The translations under genes were made by a program, and so were the position numbers. A model generated the notes under the pieces. The model was not told the DNA's origin. It did no database searches and saw only the letters and a program-made list of their open reading frames with translations. From Hymenobacter aerilatus (GTDB taxonomy: Bacteria; Bacteroidota; Bacteroidia; Cytophagales; Hymenobacteraceae), in NCBI RefSeq assembly GCF_022921095.1, contig NZ_CP095053.1, positions 1,902,501 through 1,966,500 of the forward strand: DNA of 64,000 bases. Reading direction: 5' to 3'. Shown in pieces: positions 45,026 to 54,506 of this stretch; position 1 is the stretch's first letter, and each line of letters opens with the position of its first letter.

Positions 45026-46510
45026 TTACCGCGCCAGCAAATCAGCAATCAGCGGCTTCAGCTCGGGGTCGTCGGGGCGCAGGGCGTCGGCGTAGCGCAC
45101 GATACCGTATTTGTCGAGCAGCACATAGCGCGGAATACTGTTGACGGTGAAGCGTTTCAGGAAGCCAGCCGTGGTAGGGCTGACGAAATGATACTGCTCC
45201 CGCACACCCGCTAAAAACTCCTTACTGGCCTGCTGCCACGCCTGCTTGTCCTTATCAATAGAAAGCTGGATAACCACTACTGGTTTCCCTTGGTAATGTC
45301 GATGCAACGCTGCCGTGGCAGGCATTTCCATGATACAGGGCGCGCACCAGCTAGCCCACAGATCGAGGTAGATAACTTTACCCCGGTGCCGGGCCAGCAG
45401 CGCGGCCAGGGTCTGGCGGGAACCGTCGGGGGCTACGAGGGTGTCGGTAGTTGCCATTTGCTGGTTGGGCATCACCAGCGTGAATTGGTCCTGGTGGGTG
45501 AGGCTGCGTACGAAACGGCTTTCTGGCATTACCCAGGTGCGGTAGTCTTTGAGTTGCGTCCCGATGGGGCGGTGCATAAACTGCGCTTCTTCCAGCAATG
45601 CGTAGCATACCCACTCTCGCTCTAAACCAGTGTATTCCTGCTTGGCTACGGCATACTGCACACTGGTAGAAGCCGGTCGATTTTGCAGCATCGTTAGGTA
45701 GGCAGCCATTCTGTCTAACGTTTCCAACCGTTTCGGCGACGCCGTTGGCGGTAGCAGTTGCATACTCCTCAAAAGCCGCAGCTGCGCCCGCACCGAGTCC
45801 TGATAAACAGCTGGAAACGAAGTTACCAAATTCAATTTCAGCGTATCCCGCATCAGCCGTACACTGCGTGGAATGAAGGGCTGGGTATTATATAGATTAT
45901 GGTACCAGACACCCCCGAGCAGGTAGGCAACTTTTTGCAAACGCAATTCCCTCTCCAGTGCCTCCGCCATAGCTGGCCGGATGCCCGGTGTAGTGCGCAC
46001 CGCCACTCTGAGGCTGTCGCCGGTAAGGCGTAGGCGCTGCCAGTGCGCCATAAATTCTTCCAGCGTGGCGGGCATCTCTAGCGTCGTTTTATCGTCCAGA
46101 AAAGCCCAATTACTCAAGCTGAATGAACTGCGCCAGAGTTGTTCGAAAAAGCGCAACTCTGCCGGGTAGCGGCCAGTAAAGTCGTACGTTACGGCGGCTT
46201 CATTGTGACGAATCGTAATAACATCACCGGGCAATACCAACAGCGCGGGCTGCTCTACCAGGTTATGTATTTCCCGGGCGAAATGAACAGTTGTTGGCAA
46301 GTAGGAGTTCTCGTCAAACTGGATGCGCAAGGTGTCGCCGGGCTTCACCGGACCACCTTTGTCTTTGTGTAGAATGTTACGGTAATGAGGCCAGATTTTA
46401 TCCGTTGCGCTGTTGTTAATCAATAGCGCTTCCCGCCGCTGGGCGTAGCTGCTAGTACTGACTAACAAAGCACATACTACAGCAAGCAATAGAATCCGAT
46501 ACATCAGCAT
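45026..46510 (-). CDS. TlpA-family exported thiol-disulfide oxidoreductase
   Basis: A 494-residue protein. Residues 1-24 form a signal peptide. A ~300-residue N-terminal region of unknown function has mixed beta and helix character and few cysteines. The C-terminal ~150 residues form a thioredoxin-like TlpA domain with the active site WCAPC in DLWASWCAPCIMEMP. Such two-part proteins are frequent in Bacteroidota and are thought to act on periplasmic thiols or in c-type cytochrome maturation. ATG 46510 and 46504 are equivalent starts. Confidence 0.88.
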   Translation of the reverse strand: MLMYRILLLAVVCALLVSTSSYAQRREALLINNSATDKIWPHYRNILHKDKGGPVKPGDTLRIQFDENSYLPTTVHFAREIHNLVEQPALLVLPGDVITIRHNEAAVTYDFTGRYPAELRFFEQLWRSSFSLSNWAFLDDKTTLEMPATLEEFMAHWQRLRLTGDSLRVAVRTTPGIRPAMAEALERELRLQKVAYLLGGVWYHNLYNTQPFIPRSVRLMRDTLKLNLVTSFPAVYQDSVRAQLRLLRSMQLLPPTASPKRLETLDRMAAYLTMLQNRPASTSVQYAVAKQEYTGLEREWVCYALLEEAQFMHRPIGTQLKDYRTWVMPESRFVRSLTHQDQFTLVMPNQQMATTDTLVAPDGSRQTLAALLARHRGKVIYLDLWASWCAPCIMEMPATAALHRHYQGKPVVVIQLSIDKDKQAWQQASKEFLAGVREQYHFVSPTTAGFLKRFTVNSIPRYVLLDKYGIVRYADALRPDDPELKPLIADLLAR

Positions 46511-46585
46511 AGCACGCTAGGTAGTTGTGAATCAATTCAATACCTCACAACTAACGACTATTACCTGACAATCAATATAGCCTAC

Positions 46586-47428
46586 TTAAAATACTTGCCT
46601 GGCCGCTATTTGAGCTTCTCGGAAGGCCTGCATATCCAGTTCCAACGCTTCGCCCTGGGCTTGCAGGTAGGCTACCAAGTGCTCGGTGGGCATGTTACCG
46701 GTTAGCTCGTCGGTGGCCATGGGGCAGCCGCCGTAGCCGCCCAGCGCCCCATCGAAGCGGCGGCAGCCGGCGTGGTAGGCGGCGGCTACTTTCTCTTGCC
46801 AGGCATCAGGCGTGGTGTGCAGGTGCGCCCCGAAGGTGATGTCGGGGAAAGCCGGAATCAGGGTTTCAAACAAGGGCGTGATAGTAGCTGCCGTACTCAC
46901 CCCAATGGTATCCGACAGGGCCACGATGCGCACGCCCAGTACTGCCAGCTTACGCGTGAACTCTGCCACAATATCAGGGTGCCACGCCTCGCCGTAGGGG
47001 TTGCCAAAGCCCATCGACAGGTATACGACCAGCGTTTTAGCTGTTCGCTCACACAGCGCCTGCATCTGCACTACCTCTTCCAGCGCCTCGGCAATGGTTT
47101 TGTTGGTATTGCGCCGCTGGAAGGTTTCGGATAGAGAAAGCGGAAAACCGAGGTAGGCAATTTCGGCGAAGCTGGCCGCCGTTTCGGCCCCGCGCAGGTT
47201 GGCCACAATAGCGAGCAGCTCGGTGGGCGAGTTGCCGGTATCGAGGCCAGCCAACACCTCGGCCGTGTCGCGCAGCTGCGGAATAGCCTTGGCTGACACA
47301 AAGCTGCCGAAGTCCAGGGCCGTGAAGCCTACCCGCAGCAACTGGTTGAGGTAGGCCGTTTTAGTGGCTGTGGGGATGAAGTCGGCTAGGCCTTGCATGG
47401 CGTCGCGGGGGCATTCGATAAGCTGCAT
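46586..47428 (-). CDS. mvaB: hydroxymethylglutaryl-CoA lyase
   Basis: A 280-residue DRE-TIM-family lyase that splits HMG-CoA into acetoacetate and acetyl-CoA, the last step of leucine degradation. The N-terminal ECPRDAMQGL motif supplies the divalent-metal Asp and catalytic Arg. FGAHLHTTPDAW supplies metal-binding His residues. A GGYGGCPMATDELTGNMPTE block contains the active-site Cys. A relationship to IcmF far upstream is possible only through acyl-CoA metabolism, not by gene order. Confidence 0.9.
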   Translation of the reverse strand: MQLIECPRDAMQGLADFIPTATKTAYLNQLLRVGFTALDFGSFVSAKAIPQLRDTAEVLAGLDTGNSPTELLAIVANLRGAETAASFAEIAYLGFPLSLSETFQRRNTNKTIAEALEEVVQMQALCERTAKTLVVYLSMGFGNPYGEAWHPDIVAEFTRKLAVLGVRIVALSDTIGVSTAATITPLFETLIPAFPDITFGAHLHTTPDAWQEKVAAAYHAGCRRFDGALGGYGGCPMATDELTGNMPTEHLVAYLQAQGEALELDMQAFREAQIAARQVF

Positions 47429-47494
47429 AAGGAAGGGAAGAAGCGGTGCAAATAGCGGTATACGCCATTGCTCTTTTTGGGTGAACTTACTTAC

Positions 47495-48469
47495 TCATTT
47501 CGTAACAACTCCAAACCGCCCACCTCTTACATCAAACACAACCAGTTGTTCCGCAAACGGCTCGTTTCCAAGCATTCCACTCATACCCGACGTTTGCATC
47601 AGCAACTGCTGCCACCAACTCATCCCTTCTATATAGGTGACTGTTTGCAAGGGTAGCGCGGCACCCCCAAGCTGCAGCCGAGCCGCCGTGGCAGTGGTAT
47701 ACGACGTGAGCGTACTACCCCAGGAGTTGACGTTAATGGTCTGAACGGCGGCGGCGGGCTCGGCCATTTTGTGCCATTCCGACTTGGAAGTAAGCAAGGC
47801 AAACGCGCTGCTGCCCGAATCGAAAAGCAGTTGCCGATCCTTGCCCGCTATAGCCGCCTCTACCAGTAACCGGCGACTTTTGAACGACAGGGGCACGAAG
47901 GCCGCTTGGCGCGCGAGGCTGTCAGGTACCACGTTACTCAGCGTAAAACGGTGGTGGGCGTAATCAAGCACCAAGGCACGACCTTCCAAAACATCGGTTC
48001 CCAGCGTACCAATGACAAATGGGGTAGCGCTATCGGGTAGCTGGGCAGTTCCATAAGGTAGTACCCGCATCTCACGCGCTTGCACCTGACCTTGACCTAG
48101 CGCAAAATGGACGTTTTGCGCGGATGTGGTAGCCGGTTGGATAGCAGTGCGCATAGCAGGATACTGCCTTTGTAGGGCCACCATCGGCTTGGCGTATAGT
48201 ATCGAATATGGAGCGCCGGTATCAAATTGCAGGTAGCATGTGCGCGGGCAGCCAGGTAGGGTTACAGGCACGAGCAATGCGGCATGCGGCGTAATCCGGC
48301 CAGCGCTGGTATCAGCCAGCCACGAGAACGTACAGGTGGCTGGTAGCTTCGTCACGACCAGTTGATTAACGGGTGGCTCGAACTTCTTACGAGCGTAGAA
48401 ATAGCCGCCTACGGCAGAGAGTAGGAGCAGCAGCAGTACGGCGAGAAGCACTTTGGTAAGCGGACGCAT
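47495..48469 (-). CDS. membrane-anchored bilobal aspartic protease-like protein
   Basis: A 324-residue protein with an N-terminal membrane segment (VLLAVLLLLLLSAVGGYFY). It has two catalytic-type motifs: DTGA with Asp83 (QFDTGAPYS) and DSGS with Asp217 (LLFDSGSSAFALL), each followed by a strand pattern of the retropepsin/pepsin fold. The flap-type GTDVLEGRALVLDYAHHRF segment lies between them. It fits a pepsin-like single-chain protease with two lobes, but a retropepsin domain plus an unrelated partner cannot be excluded. Its target is unknown. Confidence 0.7.
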   Translation of the reverse strand: MRPLTKVLLAVLLLLLLSAVGGYFYARKKFEPPVNQLVVTKLPATCTFSWLADTSAGRITPHAALLVPVTLPGCPRTCYLQFDTGAPYSILYAKPMVALQRQYPAMRTAIQPATTSAQNVHFALGQGQVQAREMRVLPYGTAQLPDSATPFVIGTLGTDVLEGRALVLDYAHHRFTLSNVVPDSLARQAAFVPLSFKSRRLLVEAAIAGKDRQLLFDSGSSAFALLTSKSEWHKMAEPAAAVQTINVNSWGSTLTSYTTATAARLQLGGAALPLQTVTYIEGMSWWQQLLMQTSGMSGMLGNEPFAEQLVVFDVRGGRFGVVTK

Positions 48470-48591
48470 ACGGTATGGGGCTGAGGTGATTTTCTGATTC
48501 GAACCTACTAGCCTTGCCCGTTCACGCTTGTGTCATTTCTACGTCATTGTGCCGCCATAGCCTACAACCACCTGTTATTCAACAACAACAC

Positions 48592-49200
48592 TCATACTCT
48601 ATACCGATAGATATTCAAATTCCCCAGCTGCAATTGTCGGGCGTAATACCCAACGGTTAGCACATTCAGCGTATAGGTCAGCACCAACGCTCCTATGAAA
48701 ACGCTTGGCACTACCCCACGGAAGTAGGAAGCGGCTACCACCTGCGCCAGCGCCAGCAGCAAATACAAAAAGAAGCATCCTACCTGCCACAGCACTTGAA
48801 ACCCTACCACCCGCCGGCCTATTTCTGCGACGTGTTCCGTGTCGTGTCGGCGGGAACGCCACAGCAGCAGTGGCACCAGAATATTGAGCAGCGGGAAAAG
48901 CAGCAAGCTCAGCGCACTCAGATTAAGCAATTGCAAAAACTGCGGATCGGCCCGAATTGAGGTAGCTCTTGGCACCTCAGTAGCCGCGGAGGATTCCACT
49001 GGCGCGGGCTCTTCGTGGAAGCTTTCCAGCGGCACTTGCAGGGCGGCGGCCAGCGCCTGTATGGTGTGGCCGCGTGGTACCGTTTCGCCCTGCTCCACCC
49101 GTTGGATTGTACGCAGGCTTACGCCCGACTCTTCGGCTAGCACTTCCTGCGAGTAACCTTTGCTTTTGCGGAGAGCGACGATGCGAACAGGAGAAAACAT
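48592..49200 (-). CDS. XRE-family regulator fused to a membrane domain
   Basis: A 202-residue protein. Residues ~5-58 are an XRE helix-turn-helix (IVALRKSKGYSQEVLAEESG, SLRTIQRVEQGETVP). After a Pro/Glu/Ser linker, four hydrophobic segments follow in a DUF4870-like arrangement. This architecture is typical of one-component membrane regulators. ATG 49200 (MFSPVRIVALR) gives the usual short N terminus; ATG 49260 would add 20 residues. It is divergent from the M23 peptidase gene across a short spacer. Confidence 0.82.
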   Translation of the reverse strand: MFSPVRIVALRKSKGYSQEVLAEESGVSLRTIQRVEQGETVPRGHTIQALAAALQVPLESFHEEPAPVESSAATEVPRATSIRADPQFLQLLNLSALSLLLFPLLNILVPLLLWRSRRHDTEHVAEIGRRVVGFQVLWQVGCFFLYLLLALAQVVAASYFRGVVPSVFIGALVLTYTLNVLTVGYYARQLQLGNLNIYRYRV

Positions 49201-49378
49201 AAGAGCGCCAACGGAGATAGAATGAGCAGCAACCAATGATACAGTATTATTCTCGCTCATTGCACAAGTTGGGCCTCGACTATCTTAAAAGCCCATTGCT
49301 GACGGCTTTTTTCTACCTCGATGCTGCACGAACTACCTCTATCATCCTAGTGTTTGGTATAGAAATCAACTACTGCCT

Positions 49379-50728
49379 ATGTTTTTTCGCCTTCGTGCTC
49401 CTTTCTATTTTGCTTTACTAACCTTTTTTCTTGCGGCCTGCGGTAAGCAACAAACCCTGCAAGGCATCTTCAACCAGCCTCGCACCCCGCACGAAGCCTA
49501 CGCTCGGCAACTGCATCAAACTCGCCTCGACGAAACAGCCCTGGGCCGCGACTGGCTGCAAGCCGCCGACCAAGCCCTGCGCGACTCGTTGGTCGTGACG
49601 CTACCTTTCCAGGAATCTGGCGTTTTTCGGGCCGATAAAGCCACGGCAGCCGGGTACCGCTACGCCGTGCGCGCTGGCGAAACCATCCGCGTGACGCTCA
49701 CGCTGAGCCCTGGCACCGATGCCCGCGTGTTTCTGGATGCGTTTGAGTTAAATCCGGAGCGCCCTACCCCCCAGCCCATCACCTCGGCCGATACTACAGC
49801 GCTTACGTTCAGCTACGACGTGAAAGACGACCGCCAGCACCTGCTGCGTGTACAGCCCGAGCTGCTGCGCGACGGCCGCTACACTGTGCGCATCCAGCGG
49901 GCGCCTTCGCTGGGGTTCCCGGTGCAGGGTAAGAACGATGTGGCCGTGGGCAGCTTCTGGGGCGCCGACCGCGACGGGGGCAAGCGCCGCCACGAGGGCA
50001 TCGACATCTTTGCCAAGCGCGGCACGCCCGCTGTGGCTGCCGTGGATGGCTACGTGACGCGCACCGGCGTAACCAACCTGGGCGGCAACGTAGTGTGGTT
50101 GGCAGATACCGAGCACGGCCAACACCTGTACTACGCCCACCTCGATAAACAGCTCGTGCAACCCGGCCAGCAGGTGCGCCAGGGCGATACGCTGGGCTTG
50201 GTAGGCAACACCGGCAACGCTCGTACCACGCCGCCTCACCTTCATTTTGGCGTGTACCGCGGGGGACGTGGCGCCGTGGACCCCTACCCCTTCATCCGGC
50301 GGGCCGACGCTACCCCGGCTGCTCCGCGTACCAAGGCCGAGCGCCTGGGGGAGTGGGTGCGCGTGCAGGACAAAAGCACTGATTTGCAATACAGTCCCGC
50401 TCGCAAAGCTGGCCAGATTGCGGCCCTACCCCGCCATACACCGCTGCTAGTGGTAGGTAGCCAAACCGATTGGTACCGCGTGCAGCGCCCCGACGGGCAA
50501 ATGGGCTACGTAGCGGCCCGCGCCGTGGTGCCTGCTACCACGCCGCTGCGCCGCGAGAGCCTCTCCCGCCCCACCGACCTTCTTGCTACCCCCCTCCCTT
50601 CTGCCCCTATGCTCGATACCCTGCCCGCACAATCCAAGGTGGCTGTGCTGGGCGAGTTTGGTAGCTTTCAACTGGTGCGTGCCGCCAGTGGCAGCCTGGG
50701 CTGGCTCACAAAAGCACCGGCTTCCTAA
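49379..50728 (+). CDS. M23-family (LytM-type) endopeptidase lipoprotein with SH3 domains
   Basis: A 449-residue cell-wall hydrolase. The N terminus carries a lipoprotein signal (FLAAC, lipobox near residue 21). Residues ~190-300 form the M23 domain, with zinc ligands in RRHEGIDIFAKRG (His and Asp) and PPHLHFGVYRG (H-x-H). Two SH3b-like modules follow (near residues 320-380 and 395-449), likely for binding peptidoglycan. The family cleaves cross-bridges between stem peptides. Start ATG 49379 gives the lipobox at the right distance. Confidence 0.92.
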   Translation: MFFRLRAPFYFALLTFFLAACGKQQTLQGIFNQPRTPHEAYARQLHQTRLDETALGRDWLQAADQALRDSLVVTLPFQESGVFRADKATAAGYRYAVRAGETIRVTLTLSPGTDARVFLDAFELNPERPTPQPITSADTTALTFSYDVKDDRQHLLRVQPELLRDGRYTVRIQRAPSLGFPVQGKNDVAVGSFWGADRDGGKRRHEGIDIFAKRGTPAVAAVDGYVTRTGVTNLGGNVVWLADTEHGQHLYYAHLDKQLVQPGQQVRQGDTLGLVGNTGNARTTPPHLHFGVYRGGRGAVDPYPFIRRADATPAAPRTKAERLGEWVRVQDKSTDLQYSPARKAGQIAALPRHTPLLVVGSQTDWYRVQRPDGQMGYVAARAVVPATTPLRRESLSRPTDLLATPLPSAPMLDTLPAQSKVAVLGEFGSFQLVRAASGSLGWLTKAPAS

Positions 50729-50914
50729 TATTGGTCTTAACACGCCGTAGGGTTCACTTACGATTAATCCCTCATAAACCCTGCTAACTTCATCTTTCAC
50801 TCATGCACCGTACTCTACCTTCGAGCCGGTGATTGGAGTACAGCGCGGCATATTCTCTCCGGAGGGTATGCCGCGTTTGCGTTGGCGGCACTGGAGTTTA
50901 ATTGTAATTACAAT

Positions 50915-50953
50915 GCAAAAGCCGCCCCGCAGTATATGCGGGGCGGCTTTTGC
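50915..50953. terminator. bidirectional terminator
   Basis: A 17-bp perfect stem GCAAAAGCCGCCCCGCA around GTATA, with A/T-runs on both flanks, lies between the convergent M23 and lipoprotein genes. A second smaller hairpin (CGCGGCATA/TATGCCGCG) lies at about 50843-50874. Confidence 0.9.
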
Positions 50954-50973
50954 GTGTTGGGTATTGCTACTAC

Positions 50974-51570
50974 TTACTCAGCAATGATAACTGCCTTACC
51001 TAGGGTTTTGGCGTAAGCGATGCGCCGCTCACGGCCGGTATTAGAGGTGTAATCGAAACCTACGGCTTTGGTATCGGCTTTCACGGCGCGCCAGTTCTCG
51101 GCGTCTACGTTAGCGGGTTGGGTTGCGGTACGAGGCACGGCTGGCTGCGTAAACCGGTCGTCGGCAAAGAAGGTGTTCATGGCCTGCAGAATAGCAATTT
51201 CCTTGGCGCGGGTAGTAGCTGCCTGCGGATCTTCCAGATTGCGGGCTTCAATGAGCGCAATCGCCGGAATCATCTCCTTGCGCAACGTGTCGCCGGTGCT
51301 GGTTAGGATGATGAAGCGAGCCTGCGCATTCAAAATTTTTGCGCCCTGCAATTGTAGAATAAAGTTATCCTTGGTTTTGGCGCTGGAGAAATAATGCGTG
51401 GCGCGCACCGTATTTAAGATGCTGCGGGTGGTGAGGCGGTTGCTTTCCGTAGGTGGCGAATACGCTTTGTCGGCATTCTTGGAATTTCCTACCTCGCGCT
51501 CGGTATTGATGCAGGAAGTAACCTGGAACAACAAAGCAGCGGCGACACCAGAGAGGAGAAGTTTTTTCAT
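50974..51570 (-). CDS. hypothetical lipoprotein
   Basis: A 198-residue lipoprotein (lipobox QVTSC, Cys20 from ATG 51570). The frame is open to 51711, but those 47 codons precede a clear signal sequence (MKKLLLSGVAAALLFQVTS). The body is not recognised: NRLTTRSILNTVRATHYFSS, IPAIALIEARNLEDPQAATT and a basic GRERRIAYAKTLGKAV end. A helical mid-part and beta-like end suggest a small envelope adaptor. It stands alone, following the terminator above. Confidence 0.7.
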   Translation of the reverse strand: MKKLLLSGVAAALLFQVTSCINTEREVGNSKNADKAYSPPTESNRLTTRSILNTVRATHYFSSAKTKDNFILQLQGAKILNAQARFIILTSTGDTLRKEMIPAIALIEARNLEDPQAATTRAKEIAILQAMNTFFADDRFTQPAVPRTATQPANVDAENWRAVKADTKAVGFDYTSNTGRERRIAYAKTLGKAVIIAE

Positions 51571-51745
51571 TGCGCGGCCGTGGCCAATTAAAATCAATGC
51601 GGCAAGATACGCGGCTGACTTACTTCGCAAGCCAACCCACCGCGCCCGACCGCGAATTTTATACCAGAAATGACCGTCGGGTACGTTCTTTTCTGCCTTT
51701 CTTATACGCACCAGGTAATGTTAAGGTCACACGCGTAGGGCATGC

Positions 51746-52471
51746 TCACAACCAGCTCAACTCCAATCCGAGCGTCCAGCGAGGCAACTCGGGGTAGTAC
51801 GCTTGAGTGCTGGGAGTAAAGGTATCGGCCAAACGGTAGCGGCCCACCAGCGCAAAGCGTCCAATACCGGCGCGGGCGCCCACACCATAGGACCAGCGCC
51901 GCACGTACTCCAGTCCCCGCACCGATACGCGCTGCCGACGGGCCCCATTCGGGCCGGGGCGGTCCTCGTAGAAGTGCGTGCTACCCATCACCCAGCCTCC
52001 CCAGCCCCCCACGTCTACGTAGCGCCCAATGGCGTTGCCGCGCCGGCCGTAGTTGATGCGCACAAAGCCCTCGGCCTGCGCCTGGTGCAGCGCTAGGTAC
52101 TCGCGGTGGTGTTGCGCGGGGGTGGGCAATACCTTCTGGTCGTTCTGGCGCAGGTAGTACGCTAGGCGGCTATAGCGCAGGTCGGCACCCAGGGCCAGCG
52201 TTTGGCTGAGGCGCCACTTGTTGCGCAAGCCCAGAAATAGCTCCGCTGAGCGGCCATACTCCACCTCGGCGCCCGTCCCGGCCGAGGGGCCCACTACGGC
52301 CGCATAGCCCAGGTAGAAATGATTGTAGAAGGCTCGGTTGGGGCCGTAGTTTTCATAGGTAGTGTCATTGGCGACGTTGGCGCGCAGCAGCACCCGTTGC
52401 GCCCGAGCGGCGGGTAGCCACCCGGCCAGCAGCCCCCCCACCAATGCTATCCTTTTGATTATCCGCATCAT
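51746..52471 (-). CDS. outer-membrane barrel-like protein
   Basis: A 241-residue exported protein with signal peptide (IALVGGLLAGWLPAARAQ) and alternating aromatic/polar strands (FYNHFYLGYAAVVGPSAG, RKW-type turns, WGGWVMGSTHFYEDRPGP), ending LGLELSWL with the aromatic C-terminal residue typical of outer-membrane barrels. Length and pattern fit an eight-strand barrel. The start ATG overlaps the stop of the subtilase by four bases (ATGA), so the two are translationally coupled. It is not a PorP/SprF-type protein by obvious motifs. Confidence 0.65.
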   Translation of the reverse strand: MMRIIKRIALVGGLLAGWLPAARAQRVLLRANVANDTTYENYGPNRAFYNHFYLGYAAVVGPSAGTGAEVEYGRSAELFLGLRNKWRLSQTLALGADLRYSRLAYYLRQNDQKVLPTPAQHHREYLALHQAQAEGFVRINYGRRGNAIGRYVDVGGWGGWVMGSTHFYEDRPGPNGARRQRVSVRGLEYVRRWSYGVGARAGIGRFALVGRYRLADTFTPSTQAYYPELPRWTLGLELSWL

Positions 52472-54228
52472 GGCGCAGCAGTGTACGTTTGCGTGGAGCC
52501 CCGATAGTGCACGCGCAGCACATCGCCGGGCTGCAACAGGCGCAGGGGCATTTCCAGCACCGCCCGTTGGGTCACGTCGCGCACCTCATAGCGGCGCAGC
52601 ACGCCTTGACGGTTGGCAATGTGCCAGTAGAGGTAGCGCGGCGGTTCTGCGGGCACGGGCTCTTCCTCGGCCGGCGCCTCAGGGGTAGGCACGGTCGACT
52701 CTTTGCCCAGAGCGGGCACCTCATTGGGGCGGACAGCGGGTGTCACGGCCCGCACCGAGTCGGCATAGAGCGGCAGCGTGCGGGCAGGCACGGTAGCGGC
52801 GGCCACCCGAACCACCACGGCCACCATCGTATCGCGCCGCACAAAATCGAAGGTAGGCGTGGGGGCCGCTGGCGGACTGGCCGGCGCGAGCAACACCGCA
52901 ATCTGTGGGCGCCCGTAGCCGTGGGCATAATCATAGTACGGATACAACTCCCCTGCTTTCTCCAGCTTCCTGAACACCTCCATGGCCGTGAGTTGGCGCT
53001 GCTGCTGCCATAAGCAAGCCGCCAGTCCTACCATCAGCGGACTGGCAAAGGAGGTGCCCTCGATGCGCTCGTAGCCGCCGGGCGCGGCCACCAAGGCCGT
53101 GCTGAATGCCGCCACGTTGGGCTTCAGCCGCCGCCCAGCCCCAGGACCGTAGCTACTGAAGTCGCTGTGCAAATAGGTATCGGGGTCAAGGCCACCCACG
53201 GTCAGCACCGAGTCGCCGTCGGCGGGTGTGCCAATGGTGCGCCAGTCCTCGTCTTCCCCATCGTTGCCGGCGGCATTCACTACCAGAATGCCTTTGCGCA
53301 CCGCCATTTCGGCCGCCCGGGCAATCAGGCTGGTGCGGCCGTTCATCTGCTCCGGAAAGTAGCGCCGCTTGGTATAGCCCAGCGAAGAGTTGATGATGTC
53401 GGCGCCCTGGCGGTCGGCCCACTCAGCGGCAGCCAGCCAGGCTTCTTCCTCGGCATACCGCTCCCGAAACATCTGCTCGGTGCGCGCCAACAGGAATTCG
53501 GCGCCGGACGCCAGGCCCAGGTAGCTACCATCGGGGAGGGCACCTGCCACGCACGACAGCACCTCACCGCCGTGGTTGGCACCATGGTACACATTAGGTT
53601 GACGTTTGATGAAATCATACGTGGCCACAATGCGCTGCCCGCTACGCAGGTGCTCAAACGCCGGGTGGCGGTCTACCCCATTAAAGCCCGCATCGAAGAT
53701 GGCAATGCGCAGGCCCCGGCCGTCGAGGTGGGCCTGGCGGAGCTGCACCGCGCCCAGGCTTTCCGTCTGGCGGCGGGCCAGCTGGCGGTTGGTGGTCGAT
53801 ATTTGCATAGAGGCCCCTCCCAGTGCTGCACGAGTTGCTAGTTGCACCTGGTGCTCCGGCAATGGTAGTACGCTGCGCACGCCCGGCAACCGGTGCAGAG
53901 CCTGCACCTGCGCTGGCGTAGCCCAGCAGACCGCCCCGTTCAGCCAGCGGCTCACCATAGTTACCGAGTCGGAGGTAGCAGCCAGGGCATGCAGGTAGAC
54001 CGGGCGCACGGGGTAGTCGGTGCTATCGGCTAGGGGCAGCTGCTGGCGTACGCGCCGAGCCAGTGCCGCGGGCGTAAAATAGGCCTTGGGGTTGAACTCC
54101 ACGCCTTTCTTGTCGCGCAGCTGTACCCAGTAGCGGGTAGTAGAAGGCTGCGCCTGGCCTAGCCGGGGTAGTAGCGCGCCTACCCCTAGCAACAGCTGGC
54201 AGCACAAAAAGTAAATGCGGTTACTCAC
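52468..54228 (-). CDS. S8-family (subtilisin) serine protease
   Basis: A 586-residue exported protease starting at GTG 54228 (signal MSNRIYFLCCQLLLGVGALL). The catalytic triad is visible as Asp in RIAIFDAGFNG, His in HGANHGGEVL, and Ser in GTSFASPLMVG. An inhibitor-like pro-region covers about residues 30-150. The ~130 C-terminal residues form a Pro-rich linker plus a beta-domain (YLYWHIANRQGVLRRYEVRD) but lack the usual T9SS type A sorting pattern. The following gene is translationally coupled, suggesting a joint export or anchoring task. Confidence 0.92.
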   Translation of the reverse strand: MSNRIYFLCCQLLLGVGALLPRLGQAQPSTTRYWVQLRDKKGVEFNPKAYFTPAALARRVRQQLPLADSTDYPVRPVYLHALAATSDSVTMVSRWLNGAVCWATPAQVQALHRLPGVRSVLPLPEHQVQLATRAALGGASMQISTTNRQLARRQTESLGAVQLRQAHLDGRGLRIAIFDAGFNGVDRHPAFEHLRSGQRIVATYDFIKRQPNVYHGANHGGEVLSCVAGALPDGSYLGLASGAEFLLARTEQMFRERYAEEEAWLAAAEWADRQGADIINSSLGYTKRRYFPEQMNGRTSLIARAAEMAVRKGILVVNAAGNDGEDEDWRTIGTPADGDSVLTVGGLDPDTYLHSDFSSYGPGAGRRLKPNVAAFSTALVAAPGGYERIEGTSFASPLMVGLAACLWQQQRQLTAMEVFRKLEKAGELYPYYDYAHGYGRPQIAVLLAPASPPAAPTPTFDFVRRDTMVAVVVRVAAATVPARTLPLYADSVRAVTPAVRPNEVPALGKESTVPTPEAPAEEEPVPAEPPRYLYWHIANRQGVLRRYEVRDVTQRAVLEMPLRLLQPGDVLRVHYRGSTQTYTAAP

Positions 54229-54506
54229 AAAATATAAATGCCGAAACGAAAACGAGGCCTAAGGTACAATGTGAACAGCAGACCCGCTACTCGATGCTTG
54301 TTTGCCGGTAGCAGCAAATGGCTGCTCTGCGGATATTCAATTTTCCTACTATTATTGCCGGCCAGTGCCTACCGACCAAAGTTCTTCTTTCTAGGAATAG
54401 CACAACTTCTCATCCAGCCAAAGCTTTTTTCGTATAAAGCAACAACGTCGGAAAGCGTAACGGCAGCCGGCTCCATTCTTTGTTTATCCTTTTGAATAGT
54501 ACCTAC

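Noticed and set aside
54238..54495. 85-codon frame between the subtilase and OmpA genes
   Set aside because: Crosses the divergent promoter region, has no conserved features and is interrupted by the probable regulatory AT-rich stretch.
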